From NCBI RefSeq assembly GCF_900141805.1, contig NZ_FQYN01000001.1:558001-622000 (forward strand): DNA of 64,000 nt, in the 5' to 3' direction. This document shows positions 30,238-38,872 of the stretch, piece after piece. Position numbers and translations under genes: made by a program. Origin of the DNA: Hymenobacter daecheongensis DSM 21074. GTDB lineage: Bacteria > Bacteroidota > Bacteroidia > Cytophagales > Hymenobacteraceae. Under the pieces are notes generated by a model. That model ran no database searches. It had not been told where the DNA came from and saw nothing but the letters and a program-made list of their open reading frames with translations. Numbering within the stretch: position 1 is the stretch's first letter; every line of letters begins with the position of its first letter.

Positions 30238-31161
30238 TTAGATGTTCATCGCTGACTCCCGACGGCGCATCTTGCCGGCCGGAATGCCGAACATCATCTT
30301 GAAGCGGCGGCAGAAATAAGCGGTGTCCTTATAGCCCACTTCCTTGCCGATGTCGCGGATACTTTTCTTGGTGGTGCGGAGCAGGAATACGGCCCGCTCC
30401 ATGCGCTGGTACTCGATGTAGTCCTGCGGGTTGATGCCGGTCAGCATCTTAAAGTATTGGCCTACATAATCTTCCGACACGTTGGCCACGCTCGACAGCA
30501 CCTTGTTCGACAGGTCGCCGCCGATGTTCTCCTTGATGTAGTTGAACAGGTCGATGAGGCGCGGGTCCTTGAAATACGTGCTGTTGGTGGCGAGTTGCTC
30601 CACAAACATCTTGTTTTTCAGGATGTAGCGCACGATTTCCACCACGATGTTCTCGGTATAAATCGTGATGAGACGCTCGCGGCCGGGCAGTTCCTGCATG
30701 CTCTCTTCCACCACTTTAATCACCAGATTGGCCAGCTTGGAGTTGCCGGTAATCAAGAACGCGGGCACGTCGAGCGAGGCGAAGAAGTTCACCGAGTCGA
30801 ACACCTTGGCCTCGAAGCTCACGAAGCTGTGGCTTTCCTCCGCATCGCCGATCAGGTCGAGGTCGGCGTTGGAATGGAAAAACTTGTCCTTATTGCTAAT
30901 CAGGTCATCGTTGGTGATGCTCTTGCCCGCGGCTTCACCGTAGCTCACCTTCGTGGCTCGGCCGCCGGGAATGAACAGCATTTCGCCTTCTTCCACCACC
31001 TGCTCTTCGTCGCCGAAGGCCACGCGGCCCTTGTGCAGCAGAATCAGGTTGTTGCCCACGTCGTAATAATTACGCACGGTAAAGGGCTGCTGCAGAACCA
31101 GATTCTTCGCTTTGATGTAACGCACACCAAGCGATTCAATGACTTTATTATAATCTTCCAT
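30238..31161 (-). CDS. AraC-family transcriptional regulator
   Basis: 307 residues. The N-terminal 120 residues are cupin-like ('LILLHKGRVAFGDEEQVVEE', 'FIPGGRATKVSYGE'); the middle is helical; the C-terminal 100 residues hold the two helix-turn-helices of AraC ('LSSVANVSEDYVGQYFKMLT' and 'SIRDIGKEVGYKDTAYFCRR') with the family-typical 'F...FGIPAGKMRR'. No direct target is adjacent: the next gene on the same strand upstream is acyl-CoA dehydrogenase, beyond a terminator, and the other neighbour is convergent. Likely an effector-responsive activator; ligand unknown. Confidence 0.93.
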   Translation of the reverse strand: MEDYNKVIESLGVRYIKAKNLVLQQPFTVRNYYDVGNNLILLHKGRVAFGDEEQVVEEGEMLFIPGGRATKVSYGEAAGKSITNDDLISNKDKFFHSNADLDLIGDAEESHSFVSFEAKVFDSVNFFASLDVPAFLITGNSKLANLVIKVVEESMQELPGRERLITIYTENIVVEIVRYILKNKMFVEQLATNSTYFKDPRLIDLFNYIKENIGGDLSNKVLSSVANVSEDYVGQYFKMLTGINPQDYIEYQRMERAVFLLRTTKKSIRDIGKEVGYKDTAYFCRRFKMMFGIPAGKMRRRESAMNI

Positions 31162-31254
31162 ATTCCGGGGGTGGTTGGGTTGTCAAGGAAATGTCGTCCA
31201 AATAGGAGGCCCGACTTAGACAATGCAAAATAACATATAAAAATTCACAAAAAA

Positions 31255-31284
31255 CAAAAACCCAGCCATTTTGTGGCTGGGTTT
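31255..31284. terminator. Intrinsic terminator of the acyl-CoA dehydrogenase gene
   Basis: AAACCCAGCCA-TTTTG-TGGCTGGGTTT stem with flanking A5 on the plus strand (T-run on the minus strand). Confidence 0.82.
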
Positions 31285-31319
31285 AATGCAATCCTTCTGA
31301 CTTTTAGGCTATTCCGGAT

Positions 31320-32459
31320 TTATTTGAGCAATTCCCGCGAGATTACAATTTTCTGAATCTCGGAAGTTCCCTCGTAAATCTGGGTGATTTTGGCATCGCG
31401 CATCATGCGCTCCACATGGAATTCCTTCACAAAACCATACCCGCCGTGGATCTGTACTGCTTCTACGGCCGTATCCATGGCAGTTTTGGAGGCAAACAGC
31501 TTGGCCATGGCCCCCGACTTGGCATAGTCGAGGTGCTGATCCTTGTCGTGGGCGGCCTGCAGGCAGAGTAAGCGGGCAGCATCGATATTGGTAGCCATAT
31601 CGGCCAGCTTAAATTGAATAGCCTGGTGCTTAGCTATTTCCACACCAAAAGCCTTGCGCTCTTTAGCATATTTCAGGGAAAGCTCCAGCGCACCGGAGGC
31701 AATGCCCAGCGCCTGCGCCGCAATACCGATACGGCCGCCGGCCAGCACCTGCATAGCGAACTTGAAGCCGAAACCATCTTCGCCAATGCGGTTTTCCTTG
31801 GGCACTTTCACGTCCGTGAACATGAGGGAGTGCGTGTCGGAGCCGCGGATGCCGAGCTTGTTCTCTTTCAGGCCCACCACGAAGCCCGGCGTGTCTTTCT
31901 CCACAATCAGCACGTTGATGCCGCGGTGCTTCAGCTCGGGGTTGGTTTGGGCTATTACCATATACACGGAAGCGGTGCTGCCGTTGGTAATCCAGTTTTT
32001 GGTGCCGTTCAGCAGGTAATGGTCGCCTTTGTCTTCGGCGGTGGTACGCTGCATGGTGGCATCAGAACCAGCCTCGGGTTCAGAAAGGCAGAATGCGCCG
32101 ATGATTTCGCCCGTAGCCAGCCGGGTCAGGTATTTGCGCTTCTGCTCCTCGGTGCCGTATTTCTCCAGCCCCCAGCATACCAGCGAGTTATTCACCGACA
32201 TGATAACGGAGCAAGAGGCATCGACCTTGGAAATCTCCTCCATGGCCAGCACATAGCTTACCGTGTCCATGCCGCCGCCACCGTACTCGGGGCTCACCAT
32301 CATGCCCATAAAGCCCAGCTCGCCCATCTTTTTGATTTGCTCGGCGGGAAACTTCTGGTGCTCGTCGCGCTCAATCACGCCGGCCCATAGCTCGTTCTGG
32401 GCAAAGTCGCGGGCGGCCGCCTGAACGGCGAGTTGTTCTTCGGTGAATTCGAAATTCAT
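31320..32459 (-). CDS. Acyl-CoA dehydrogenase
   Basis: 379 residues, the normal length. N-terminal helical domain, FAD-contact motif 'AFCLSEPEAGSDA' (near 125-137) and 'WITNGSTASVYMV' (near 157-170), and the C-terminal 'AVQIHGGYGFVKEFHVERMM' and 'QIYEGTSEIQ', where the Glu of YEGTSE is the catalytic base in short/medium-chain enzymes. It oxidises acyl-CoA to enoyl-CoA in beta-oxidation or branched-chain amino-acid breakdown. Single gene with its own promoter (32519-32526) and terminator (31255-31284). No other beta-oxidation gene is nearby. Confidence 0.96.
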   Translation of the reverse strand: MNFEFTEEQLAVQAAARDFAQNELWAGVIERDEHQKFPAEQIKKMGELGFMGMMVSPEYGGGGMDTVSYVLAMEEISKVDASCSVIMSVNNSLVCWGLEKYGTEEQKRKYLTRLATGEIIGAFCLSEPEAGSDATMQRTTAEDKGDHYLLNGTKNWITNGSTASVYMVIAQTNPELKHRGINVLIVEKDTPGFVVGLKENKLGIRGSDTHSLMFTDVKVPKENRIGEDGFGFKFAMQVLAGGRIGIAAQALGIASGALELSLKYAKERKAFGVEIAKHQAIQFKLADMATNIDAARLLCLQAAHDKDQHLDYAKSGAMAKLFASKTAMDTAVEAVQIHGGYGFVKEFHVERMMRDAKITQIYEGTSEIQKIVISRELLK

Positions 32460-32518
32460 ACGGAAAATCTTGGGTGGGAATGAAGTGGGCCGCGGGAAAA
32501 GCGGGAGATACTGCGCCT

Positions 32519-32526
32519 CAAAATTA
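32519..32526 (-). promoter_or_regulatory. -7 box TAATTTTG for acyl-CoA dehydrogenase
   Basis: Exact TAnnTTTG on the minus strand, about 60 bp before the ATG at 32459. The remainder of the 311-bp gap between this gene and 32771 holds only a terminator and no gene. Confidence 0.6.
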
Positions 32527-32718
32527 AGCCGCTACGCCCGCAGAATAAGCAGGTGGCCCGGATTTTTTAGCACCAAGCCACGGCGAGCTACATTTTTGCG
32601 GGAGCTTTTGTTTGCGCAGGCGGCTGATTCGCTCTTTCCAGCGCCGGCCGGATTGGTTTTTGGCGTAACTCAATGGGTTTAACTACCACCCATAATTTCA
32701 GTTAAGCCCTAAAAGAAA

Positions 32719-32748
32719 CCAGCCACTCCGGGCTTCCGAAGTGGCTGG
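32719..32748. terminator. Intrinsic terminator of the YugP-type protease gene
   Basis: CCAGCCACT-(10 nt)-AGTGGCTGG stem just after the stop at 32771 in the minus direction, with A/T-rich flank. Confidence 0.7.
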
Positions 32749-32770
32749 AATGCTTGTCAAGAAGCGGCGC

Positions 32771-33463
32771 TTAGCGGCGGCGACCCATGAAAATGCTGAC
32801 GTAGTAAAGCAGCGTGGCCAGCGAGCTAATGGCGGCTACCACGTAGGTCATGGCGGCCCACCACAGCGCATCTTTGGCCATGGCGTGCTCCTGGGTGGTC
32901 ACGATGCCGCGCTTATCAATCCAGGCCAGGGCCCGGCGGCTGGCATCGAACTCGACGGGCAGCGTGACGAAGCTGAACAGCGTGGTGAGCGAGAACAGGG
33001 CAATGCCCACGCCCAGCGGAATCACGCTGGTGCGAATCATCAGCACGCCAGCCATCAGAATCCAGGGCATGTAGGTGGCCACGCTGCTGAGCATGGGCAC
33101 CATGGCCGAGCGAAACTGGAGCATACTATAGGCAGTGGCGTGCTGCACGGCGTGGCCGCACTCGTGGGCCGCCACGGCGGCGGCGGCGGCGCTACGCTCT
33201 TCGTACACGGCCTCGCTGAGGTTTACGGTTTTGTCGGCGGGGTTGTAGTGGTCGGTGAGGCGGCCTTCGGCGGAGATGACGCGCACGTCGGTGATGCCGT
33301 GGTCGGCGAGCATCAGCTCGGCAATCTGGCGGCCGGAAAGGCCCGACTGCAGCCCGATTTTGGCATACTCGCTAAACTTGCTGCGCAGCCGCCATTGAAT
33401 GAGCCAGCTTATTCCCATCACCAGGATGAGTAGGAAGAAGATGGGGCTTGAGCTATAGTTCAT
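32771..33463 (-). CDS. YugP-type zinc metallopeptidase (membrane)
   Basis: 230 residues. A hydrophobic N-terminal segment (about 5-20), the zinc-binding 'AAHECGHAVQH' (HExxH variant HECGH, near 113-123) and three further membrane segments in the C-terminal half ('VPMLSSVATYMPWILMAGVL' and following). These match the Zn_peptidase_2 (YugP, PF04298) family of integral membrane proteases of unknown substrate. Length is the family's usual about 225-235. Followed in the operon direction by nothing close; the upstream gene rfaE2-like starts 500 bp away and is separated by 15 bp at the other end. Confidence 0.93.
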   Translation of the reverse strand: MNYSSSPIFFLLILVMGISWLIQWRLRSKFSEYAKIGLQSGLSGRQIAELMLADHGITDVRVISAEGRLTDHYNPADKTVNLSEAVYEERSAAAAAVAAHECGHAVQHATAYSMLQFRSAMVPMLSSVATYMPWILMAGVLMIRTSVIPLGVGIALFSLTTLFSFVTLPVEFDASRRALAWIDKRGIVTTQEHAMAKDALWWAAMTYVVAAISSLATLLYYVSIFMGRRR

Positions 33464-33478
33464 GGCAGAAAAAAGACG

Positions 33479-33964
33479 TTAAGTGGTAAAAAGTTGGCGG
33501 ACGCGCTCCACGATATTGGTGGTGCTGTAGCCGGCCACGAGCGGTACGGTAAGCACCTGCCCGCCGTTGGCTAACACCAGCTCGTGACCCACAATTCCAC
33601 TGATCGGGTAATCGTCGCCCTTCACCAGAATGTCAGGTTTGATCAGCGTAATCAGCTCCAGCGGCGTGGGCTCATCGAAAAGCACGACGGCATCCACGAA
33701 CAAAAGCGAAGCCAGAATCCGGGCGCGTGACAATTCGTCCTGCAACGGTCGGCCCGGCTTCAGGCGGCTTACCGAAGAGTCGGTATTCAGCCCCACCACC
33801 AGCGCGTCTCCCAGGTGCCGGGCCTTTTCCAGGTAGTCGACGTGGCCCAGGTGCAACAGATCGAAGCAGCCGTTGGTGAACACCACTTTTTTGCCCTGCG
33901 CGCGCCACTGCGCCAGCGTGGGCAGCAGGGCCTCGCGGCCGAAAATCTTGTCCTTACTCCACAT
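33479..33964 (-). CDS. RfaE2-like ADP-heptose / glycerol-3-phosphate-type nucleotidyltransferase
   Basis: 161 residues, one nucleotidyltransferase (cytidylyltransferase-like) domain. 'FTNGCFDLLHLGHVDYL' carries the HxGH-type motif, 'GLNTDSSVSRLKPGRP' and 'KGDDYPISGIVG' follow, and 'GYSTTNIVERV' is the ISSxxI-like ATP-binding end. Best match is the D-glycero-beta-D-manno-heptose 1-phosphate adenylyltransferase domain (RfaE domain II, HldE C-terminal), which makes ADP-heptose for LPS. Overlaps the upstream flippase-like gene by 11 bp, so the two are co-translated. Confidence 0.9.
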   Translation of the reverse strand: MWSKDKIFGREALLPTLAQWRAQGKKVVFTNGCFDLLHLGHVDYLEKARHLGDALVVGLNTDSSVSRLKPGRPLQDELSRARILASLLFVDAVVLFDEPTPLELITLIKPDILVKGDDYPISGIVGHELVLANGGQVLTVPLVAGYSTTNIVERVRQLFTT

Positions 33965-35000
33965 CGGCCAGCACGGCTACGGGTTCGGCGGCCAACTGCC
34001 GCGCCGAGCGGCCCGACTTAATCATGCTGGCTACAAAGCTGATACCGCCCATCAGCACCACCAGCAGCGTTTGGGAGCCGTGCACCACCAGCGCGTAGGC
34101 AATGCCGGCTTCCTTGGAAATGCCATAGACCAGCAGAATGCCCTGCACCATGATATGGAAAGGCCCGATGCCGCCGGCCACCGGTGCGGCCATCCCAAAG
34201 GCCCCGAAAGTCAGCACTGCCAGACCCGCCCGCATATCGAGCGAATACGTGGCTGGGAAGCACTTAAATGCCAGATAATCCATCAGATAATAGACCAGCC
34301 AGGTGAAGAAGGTATGGAACAAAAACAGGGCTTTGTTCTTCATCTTCAGCACACTGAATACACCGGCCAGCAGACCTTTCGCAAAAGCCACGACCTTATT
34401 GAATAAAGCATTTTGCCGGAGCCGCTCCAGGTTGCGGACCAGCGCATAGGCCAGCCCCGCCAGCAGCAGCAGCGCAATGGCCGCCGCTACCAGCAGCGGA
34501 GTGCGGTTGCGGGCCAGTTCGTCGTAGCGCCCGCCCAGCACGTTATCGGTTACGAACGACCAGAACGTATTGAAATCCAGCAGGAGCGTGGCTCCCAGCA
34601 GCAGCACCAGCACCAGCACGTCGATTACCCGCTCCGTCACTACCGTGCCCAAGGATATCTGTACGGGCACCTTGCTGGTGCGCTGCAGTACCGAGCACCG
34701 AATCACTTCACCCATGCGCGGCAGCACCAAGTTGGCTAAGTAGCCCACCATCATGGCGTGATACACGTCCCAGTATGCTGTTTTCTGGCGGGCAGCATCG
34801 AGCTGCATCTTCCAGCGGTAGGCCCGACTGAAATAGCCCAGCACCGACAGCACCATCGTGAGGATAAGCCAGGTATAATCTGCCTCCCGCACGTGGCGAC
34901 CAATGCTGCTCAGGTCCTGCCCCTGCACGGCATACCACATCAGCAGGCCCGAAACGGATAGCAGCAACGCATATTTCAGAATATTAAACAGTGTCTTCAT
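33954..35000 (-). CDS. Lysylphosphatidylglycerol synthase-TM-like (UPF0104/YbhN) membrane protein
   Basis: 348 residues with about eight membrane helices. Typical family features are the opening helix, 'SYFSRAYRWKMQL'-like stretch (YFSRAYRWKMQ near 57-67), 'LANLVLPRMGEVIRCSVL' (near 91-108) and 'PFHIMVQGILL' (near 283-293). This is the flippase-like half of MprF, also seen as stand-alone proteins of unknown substrate (AglD/YbhN). Given the overlapping RfaE2-like gene, a role in moving or making an envelope glycolipid is plausible. Start at 35000 gives a good first helix. Confidence 0.92.
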   Translation of the reverse strand: MKTLFNILKYALLLSVSGLLMWYAVQGQDLSSIGRHVREADYTWLILTMVLSVLGYFSRAYRWKMQLDAARQKTAYWDVYHAMMVGYLANLVLPRMGEVIRCSVLQRTSKVPVQISLGTVVTERVIDVLVLVLLLGATLLLDFNTFWSFVTDNVLGGRYDELARNRTPLLVAAAIALLLLAGLAYALVRNLERLRQNALFNKVVAFAKGLLAGVFSVLKMKNKALFLFHTFFTWLVYYLMDYLAFKCFPATYSLDMRAGLAVLTFGAFGMAAPVAGGIGPFHIMVQGILLVYGISKEAGIAYALVVHGSQTLLVVLMGGISFVASMIKSGRSARQLAAEPVAVLADVE

Positions 35001-35091
35001 GCGGAGCAGAATAGGGCGAACCAGCCGAGCCGGACACCGGAAAGAATATGTTAATGGAAATGCCGTGTACGGGCTCAGCAGCTAAACAGGC

Positions 35092-35439
35092 TTACACCAA
35101 CCGATTATGCTGATCCGGGAAGATGACGGTGGGCTTGTGCGCCCGGGCCTCCGCGAAATCAATCAGGGCGTAGGAGATGATAATAACGATGTCGCCTACG
35201 GCTACGCGGCGGGCGGCCGGGCCGTTCAGGCACAGGGTGCCCGTGCCCCGCTCGCCTTTGATGGTGTAGGTTTCAAACCGCTCCCCGTTGTTCACGTTCA
35301 CGATGGTCACCTTCTCATTCTCCACCATATTGGCGGCATCCAATAGATCTTCGTCAATGGTGACGCTACCGACGTAGTGCAGCTCGGCCTGCGTGACTTT
35401 GGCGCGGTGAATCTTCGACTTGAGAACCTCGATATGCAT
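35092..35439 (-). CDS. panD: Aspartate 1-decarboxylase (PanD)
   Basis: 115 residues from the ATG at 35439; the earlier codon at 35469 lies within the -7 promoter box and cannot be translated from it. PanD makes beta-alanine for pantothenate. The zymogen self-cleaves between G24 and S25 ('HYVGSVTID'), giving the pyruvoyl group on S25; K9 and the '[12 protein letters not shown]' and '[10 protein letters not shown]' stretches are conserved in the family. It precedes panC's partner step: panC lies 70 bp away on the same strand upstream. Own promoter seen at 35467-35474. Confidence 0.97.
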   Translation of the reverse strand: MHIEVLKSKIHRAKVTQAELHYVGSVTIDEDLLDAANMVENEKVTIVNVNNGERFETYTIKGERGTGTLCLNGPAARRVAVGDIVIIISYALIDFAEARAHKPTVIFPDQHNRLV

Positions 35440-35466
35440 AAGCGGAAGGGGCTGGATTTCGGGGCG

Positions 35467-35474
35467 CAAAGGTA
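35467..35474 (-). promoter_or_regulatory. -7 box TACCTTTG for panD
   Basis: Exact TAnnTTTG on the minus strand, 27 bp before the ATG at 35439. Confidence 0.65.
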
Positions 35475-35511
35475 GCTAAAACCGCCCGATTGCCGGGCCG
35501 CGGCGGAGGCT

Positions 35512-36363
35512 TTATGCCTGCACTACCACGTTATCGATCAGGCGCACGCCGCCCAGATGCGCCGCAATGCACACGGCCACCGCCTGCCCCGGCCGCGCGG
35601 CCCCAGTCAGCGGCTGCAACGTCTGCGCATCGGCTATTGCCAGATACTCTAGCGTAATGCCCGGCGTAGCGGCCAGCAGTTGCGTCGCGGCCTGCTGCGC
35701 GGCTTCTGCCGGCTCTCCGGCTTCGATGAGGTCGGCGGCGTGCACCAGCGCCGCGTGCAGGGCAGGGGCCACGGCGCGGTCGGGGGCAGCCAGCCGCCGG
35801 TTGCGCGACGACATGGCCAGCCCGTCGGCTTCGCGCACCGTGGGGAAGGCTACCAGTTCCAGATCGAAGGATAAATCGGCGGTCAGCTGCCGGATGATGG
35901 CTACCTGCTGCAGGTCTTTCTGGCCGAAATATGCCCGGTGGGGCCGGCTCAAGTGAAACAGCTTGCTCACCACCGTGGCCACGCCATTGAAGTGGCCGGG
36001 CCGGTGCGCGCCTTCCATCACCCGCTCGAGGGGGCCAAAATCGAAGGTCAGCACGGTGGGCTGCGGATACATCTGCTCTACCGATGGCAGAAACAGCACC
36101 GTGCAGCCGGCGGGCTCCAGCAGCGCGGCATCCGCCTCGGGCAGCCGCGGATACAGCCGAAAATCCTCGGGGTTGTTGAACTGTGTAGGGTTCACGAAAA
36201 TGCTGACCACCACCACATCGTTTTCGCGAGCCGCGGCCCGCACCAGCTGCAGATGCCCTTCGTGGAGGGCTCCCATGGTGGGCACCAACCCAATGTGCTG
36301 GCCGCTCTGACGCCATTTTTCTGTCCGGGCTTGCAACTCAGCGGCCGCTTGCAGTATCTCCAT
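35512..36363 (-). CDS. panC: Pantothenate synthetase (PanC)
   Basis: 283 residues, the usual length. The ATP-binding 'LVPTMGALHEGHLQLV' with the HIGH-like HEGH (near 26-40), 'FVNPTQFNNPEDF' (near 57-69), 'FGQKDLQQVAIIRQL' (near 145-159) and the KMSKS-like 'MSSRN' (near 185-189) are all present. It joins pantoate to beta-alanine with ATP use. Together with panD next to it, and coaX at 61081, it supplies CoA synthesis. Divergent from the starch synthase gene; the two share a 117-bp intergenic region. Confidence 0.97.
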   Translation of the reverse strand: MEILQAAAELQARTEKWRQSGQHIGLVPTMGALHEGHLQLVRAAARENDVVVVSIFVNPTQFNNPEDFRLYPRLPEADAALLEPAGCTVLFLPSVEQMYPQPTVLTFDFGPLERVMEGAHRPGHFNGVATVVSKLFHLSRPHRAYFGQKDLQQVAIIRQLTADLSFDLELVAFPTVREADGLAMSSRNRRLAAPDRAVAPALHAALVHAADLIEAGEPAEAAQQAATQLLAATPGITLEYLAIADAQTLQPLTGAARPGQAVAVCIAAHLGGVRLIDNVVVQA

Positions 36364-36425
36364 AAATGCGTGGCCTACGGCGGGGGCCGCAGGGGTGGTT
36401 GGTTGATAATTCGCTCAAAAATGCT

Positions 36426-36433
36426 TAATTTTG
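36426..36433 (+). promoter_or_regulatory. -7 box TAATTTTG for the starch-synthase-like gene
   Basis: Exact TAnnTTTG, 47 bp before the ATG at 36481. A start at 36421 would precede transcription and is excluded. Confidence 0.6.
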
Positions 36434-36480
36434 TGCATCCCAAAGTGTTGCCACCTCCCAATCATACCAGCCGACCCTTT

Positions 36481-37293
36481 ATGTCCAAGTTGAGAATACT
36501 CTACGCTGCCACGGAAATCAATCCGTTTCTGCAGACGACCAAGGTAGCGGAGTTTCTGCGGATGCTGCCCCAGGGAATGCAGGAAATGGGCATGGAAATC
36601 CGCATTTTCGTGCCTCGCTTCGGTATTATCAATGAGCGCAAAAACCGTTTGCACGAAGTGGTGCGCCTGTCGGGCATCAACATCGCCGTGGGCGAGGAGG
36701 AAAAGCCGCTGATTATCAAGGTGGCTTCCATTCCGAATGCCAAGCTGCAAGTATACTTCATCGACAACGAAGATTACTTCCACCGCAAATCGGTACTGGT
36801 TGATAAGAACGACAAGTTTCACCCCGATAATGACGAGCGGGCCATTTTCTTCTGCAAAGGCGTGCTCGAAACGGTGAAAAAGCTGGGCTGGGCACCCGAT
36901 ATCGTGCACTGCAACGACTGGATGACGGGCCTGATTCCGATGTACCTGAAAACGACCTACAAGAAGGACCCGATTTTTAAGGATGCCAAATCGGTGTTCA
37001 CCATCTACAACAACGAGTTCAGCCACAAATTTGAAGGCGACATCATTGAGAAGGCCAAAATGCTGGACATTGATGACGAGATGCTGGCGGCCCTCAAGTC
37101 GGCTGACTTCGGCGGCTTCATCAAGGTCGGCATGGAATACGCCGACTCGGTAGTGAAATCGGACGAAGACTTCAGCGACAATCTGAACGCCATGTTCACC
37201 GAGTACTCGCAGAAAAAGCAGCTGGGCCAGGTTAGCGCCGACGAAAACCTGCTTACCTCTTACTACACGCTCTATAATGAATTGGCCAGCTAG
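36481..37293 (+). CDS. Glycogen/starch synthase N-terminal-domain protein (GT5-like)
   Basis: 270 residues, about half of a bacterial glycogen synthase. The N-terminal lobe is recognisable: 'ILYAATEINPFLQTTKVAEF' (the family's KxGGL region has become TTKVAEF here), 'PDIVHCNDWMTGLIP' and 'SVFTIYNNEFSHKF'. The C-terminal UDP/ADP-glucose-binding lobe is missing, and the catalytic KTGGL motif is not conserved. This short form next to panC is a stable feature in Bacteroidota, so it is not a truncation artefact, and catalysis as a glycogen synthase is doubtful. Overlaps the DUF4270 gene by 17 bp. Confidence 0.88.
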   Translation: MSKLRILYAATEINPFLQTTKVAEFLRMLPQGMQEMGMEIRIFVPRFGIINERKNRLHEVVRLSGINIAVGEEEKPLIIKVASIPNAKLQVYFIDNEDYFHRKSVLVDKNDKFHPDNDERAIFFCKGVLETVKKLGWAPDIVHCNDWMTGLIPMYLKTTYKKDPIFKDAKSVFTIYNNEFSHKFEGDIIEKAKMLDIDDEMLAALKSADFGGFIKVGMEYADSVVKSDEDFSDNLNAMFTEYSQKKQLGQVSADENLLTSYYTLYNELAS

Positions 37294-38776
37294 CAGCGCC
37301 TTCCGATTTGCTTCGGTTCCTTTGTTTTCCGCAGTTCTGCTGTTTGCCACGGCTGGTTGCGAAGACCCCAACGATTTGGGAGTAGAGCTTCCCGGCACCG
37401 CTCCCATCAACACAGAGTACCGCGACTATCCCGTGACGGCCTCTACCGTGCTGCAAACGCCGGTGGAAACCCTGAACTCGACCCACTTTCTGGTGGGCCG
37501 GTTGCGCGATGAGAAGCTGGGCACCACCACTGCCAAAGCTTTTTTGAACCTGCAGATAGCTTCCATCGGCACCGACTCGCTGCCCAACCAGTACCTCAAT
37601 CCCATTCTGGATTCGGTGGTAGTGGTGGCGGGCTTCGATCAGGTGTATGGCAGTTCCGCCAAGCCGGTTTCGTTTGATGTGTATGGCCTGGCCAGCTCTT
37701 TGGATGAGCGCAGCATCTTCAATTCGGCAACCACCGTTCCGCTGCTGCCCAGCCCTATCGGCGAAAAGCGGCTAAGCTCCCTCAGCCGGACAAAGCTGGA
37801 GGTACGGGCTACGGGCCTGAAAACCAAGAAGGACCTCGCTGTAGATAGCACCATCACGGTGCCCGTGCCCGACCGCACGGTGCGCCTGAAGCTCTATCGG
37901 AAAGCCGCCGGCACGCTGCCGGAAATTCCGTCGGCCTTTGTGCAGAACCTCTTTACGGCCATCAAGGACAAAGCCACTCCCTTCACGCAAGCCAAGCTGA
38001 ACGAAGCCTGGAAAGGCATTGCCTTGCAGCCTTCCGACAATCATTCGGGCAGCGTAGTAGGGTTCAATCGGGCCTTCGAAAACCGCGTGCTTTTCTACTA
38101 TCATGTGGTGGGGGGCAAAAAAACGCCTACTCCCTTCTCCATCACGTTTGGCAACAATGGCTCGGCCAATGCGCCCCGCGCGTACACCCAGATACGCTCG
38201 GAGCTGACCGCTCCTTTCGATCAGTTGACTGACGGGACGAAATCGGTGCTGCCTACCGCGCCGGACCAGGCCACGTACATGCAGGAGGGCGTCGGGCTGG
38301 GCACCAAGCTAGAAATTCCGGGTCTGGCTGAGCTGATTACCAACCGGCAGGGTCTGGCCATCAACCGTGCCGAGCTGATTGTGCCGCTCAAGCCGGAAAC
38401 CAATCTGGTGTTTCAGGCCCCGAAGCAGGCCGTTCTTTACGAGCTGGATGCGACCAACAAGATTCTGCAGCGCACCGTCAATATTTCGCCCTTCGAGCGC
38501 CTGGTGCAAAGCGACGGAGCCAACCAGCAAGGGGCCGATGCCCCGGCCACGGCCGCATTCATCGACCAAAGCCGGACGACCAAATACTACAGCCTGACCA
38601 TGACCAGCTACCTGCAGTCGTATGTGTACGACGCGCTGGGGGGCGAGCGGCCGGCGGCGCTGATGCTATATCCGGTAGTGCGCTATTCTCCCCGCTCGCT
38701 GGGCCTCACATTGAACCGGGCGGTATTGGATGCCCAAAACATTAAGCTGCGCGTATACTTTTCCAAGCTGCGCTAG
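37277..38776 (+). CDS. DUF4270 family lipoprotein
   Basis: 499 residues. Signal peptide with lipobox ending at C28 ('LLFATAGCEDPNDLG'), so the protein is lipid-anchored. The CEDPxxLG start and beta-rich body are those of DUF4270, a Bacteroidota family whose members sit after the short starch-synthase-like gene; the function is unknown. The 17-bp overlap with that gene indicates a conserved pair. Probably located at the outer membrane; the residues after the Cys (EDPND) are acidic, like the surface-export signal of many Bacteroidota lipoproteins. Confidence 0.9.
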   Translation: MNWPASSAFRFASVPLFSAVLLFATAGCEDPNDLGVELPGTAPINTEYRDYPVTASTVLQTPVETLNSTHFLVGRLRDEKLGTTTAKAFLNLQIASIGTDSLPNQYLNPILDSVVVVAGFDQVYGSSAKPVSFDVYGLASSLDERSIFNSATTVPLLPSPIGEKRLSSLSRTKLEVRATGLKTKKDLAVDSTITVPVPDRTVRLKLYRKAAGTLPEIPSAFVQNLFTAIKDKATPFTQAKLNEAWKGIALQPSDNHSGSVVGFNRAFENRVLFYYHVVGGKKTPTPFSITFGNNGSANAPRAYTQIRSELTAPFDQLTDGTKSVLPTAPDQATYMQEGVGLGTKLEIPGLAELITNRQGLAINRAELIVPLKPETNLVFQAPKQAVLYELDATNKILQRTVNISPFERLVQSDGANQQGADAPATAAFIDQSRTTKYYSLTMTSYLQSYVYDALGGERPAALMLYPVVRYSPRSLGLTLNRAVLDAQNIKLRVYFSKLR

Positions 38777-38808
38777 CCGAACTCTTCTGCTTTTCACACT
38801 CACTGCGG

Positions 38809-38831
38809 CACGGCCTTTGTTAAGGGCCGTG
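38809..38831. terminator. Intrinsic terminator after the DUF4270 gene
   Basis: CACGGCCTTT-GTT-AAGGGCCGTG hairpin (one mismatch), followed by a T-rich stretch before glmS. Confidence 0.55.
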
Positions 38832-38872
38832 TCCTTTGATTTTTCTCCTAACATCTCTTTCTCTGACACATT

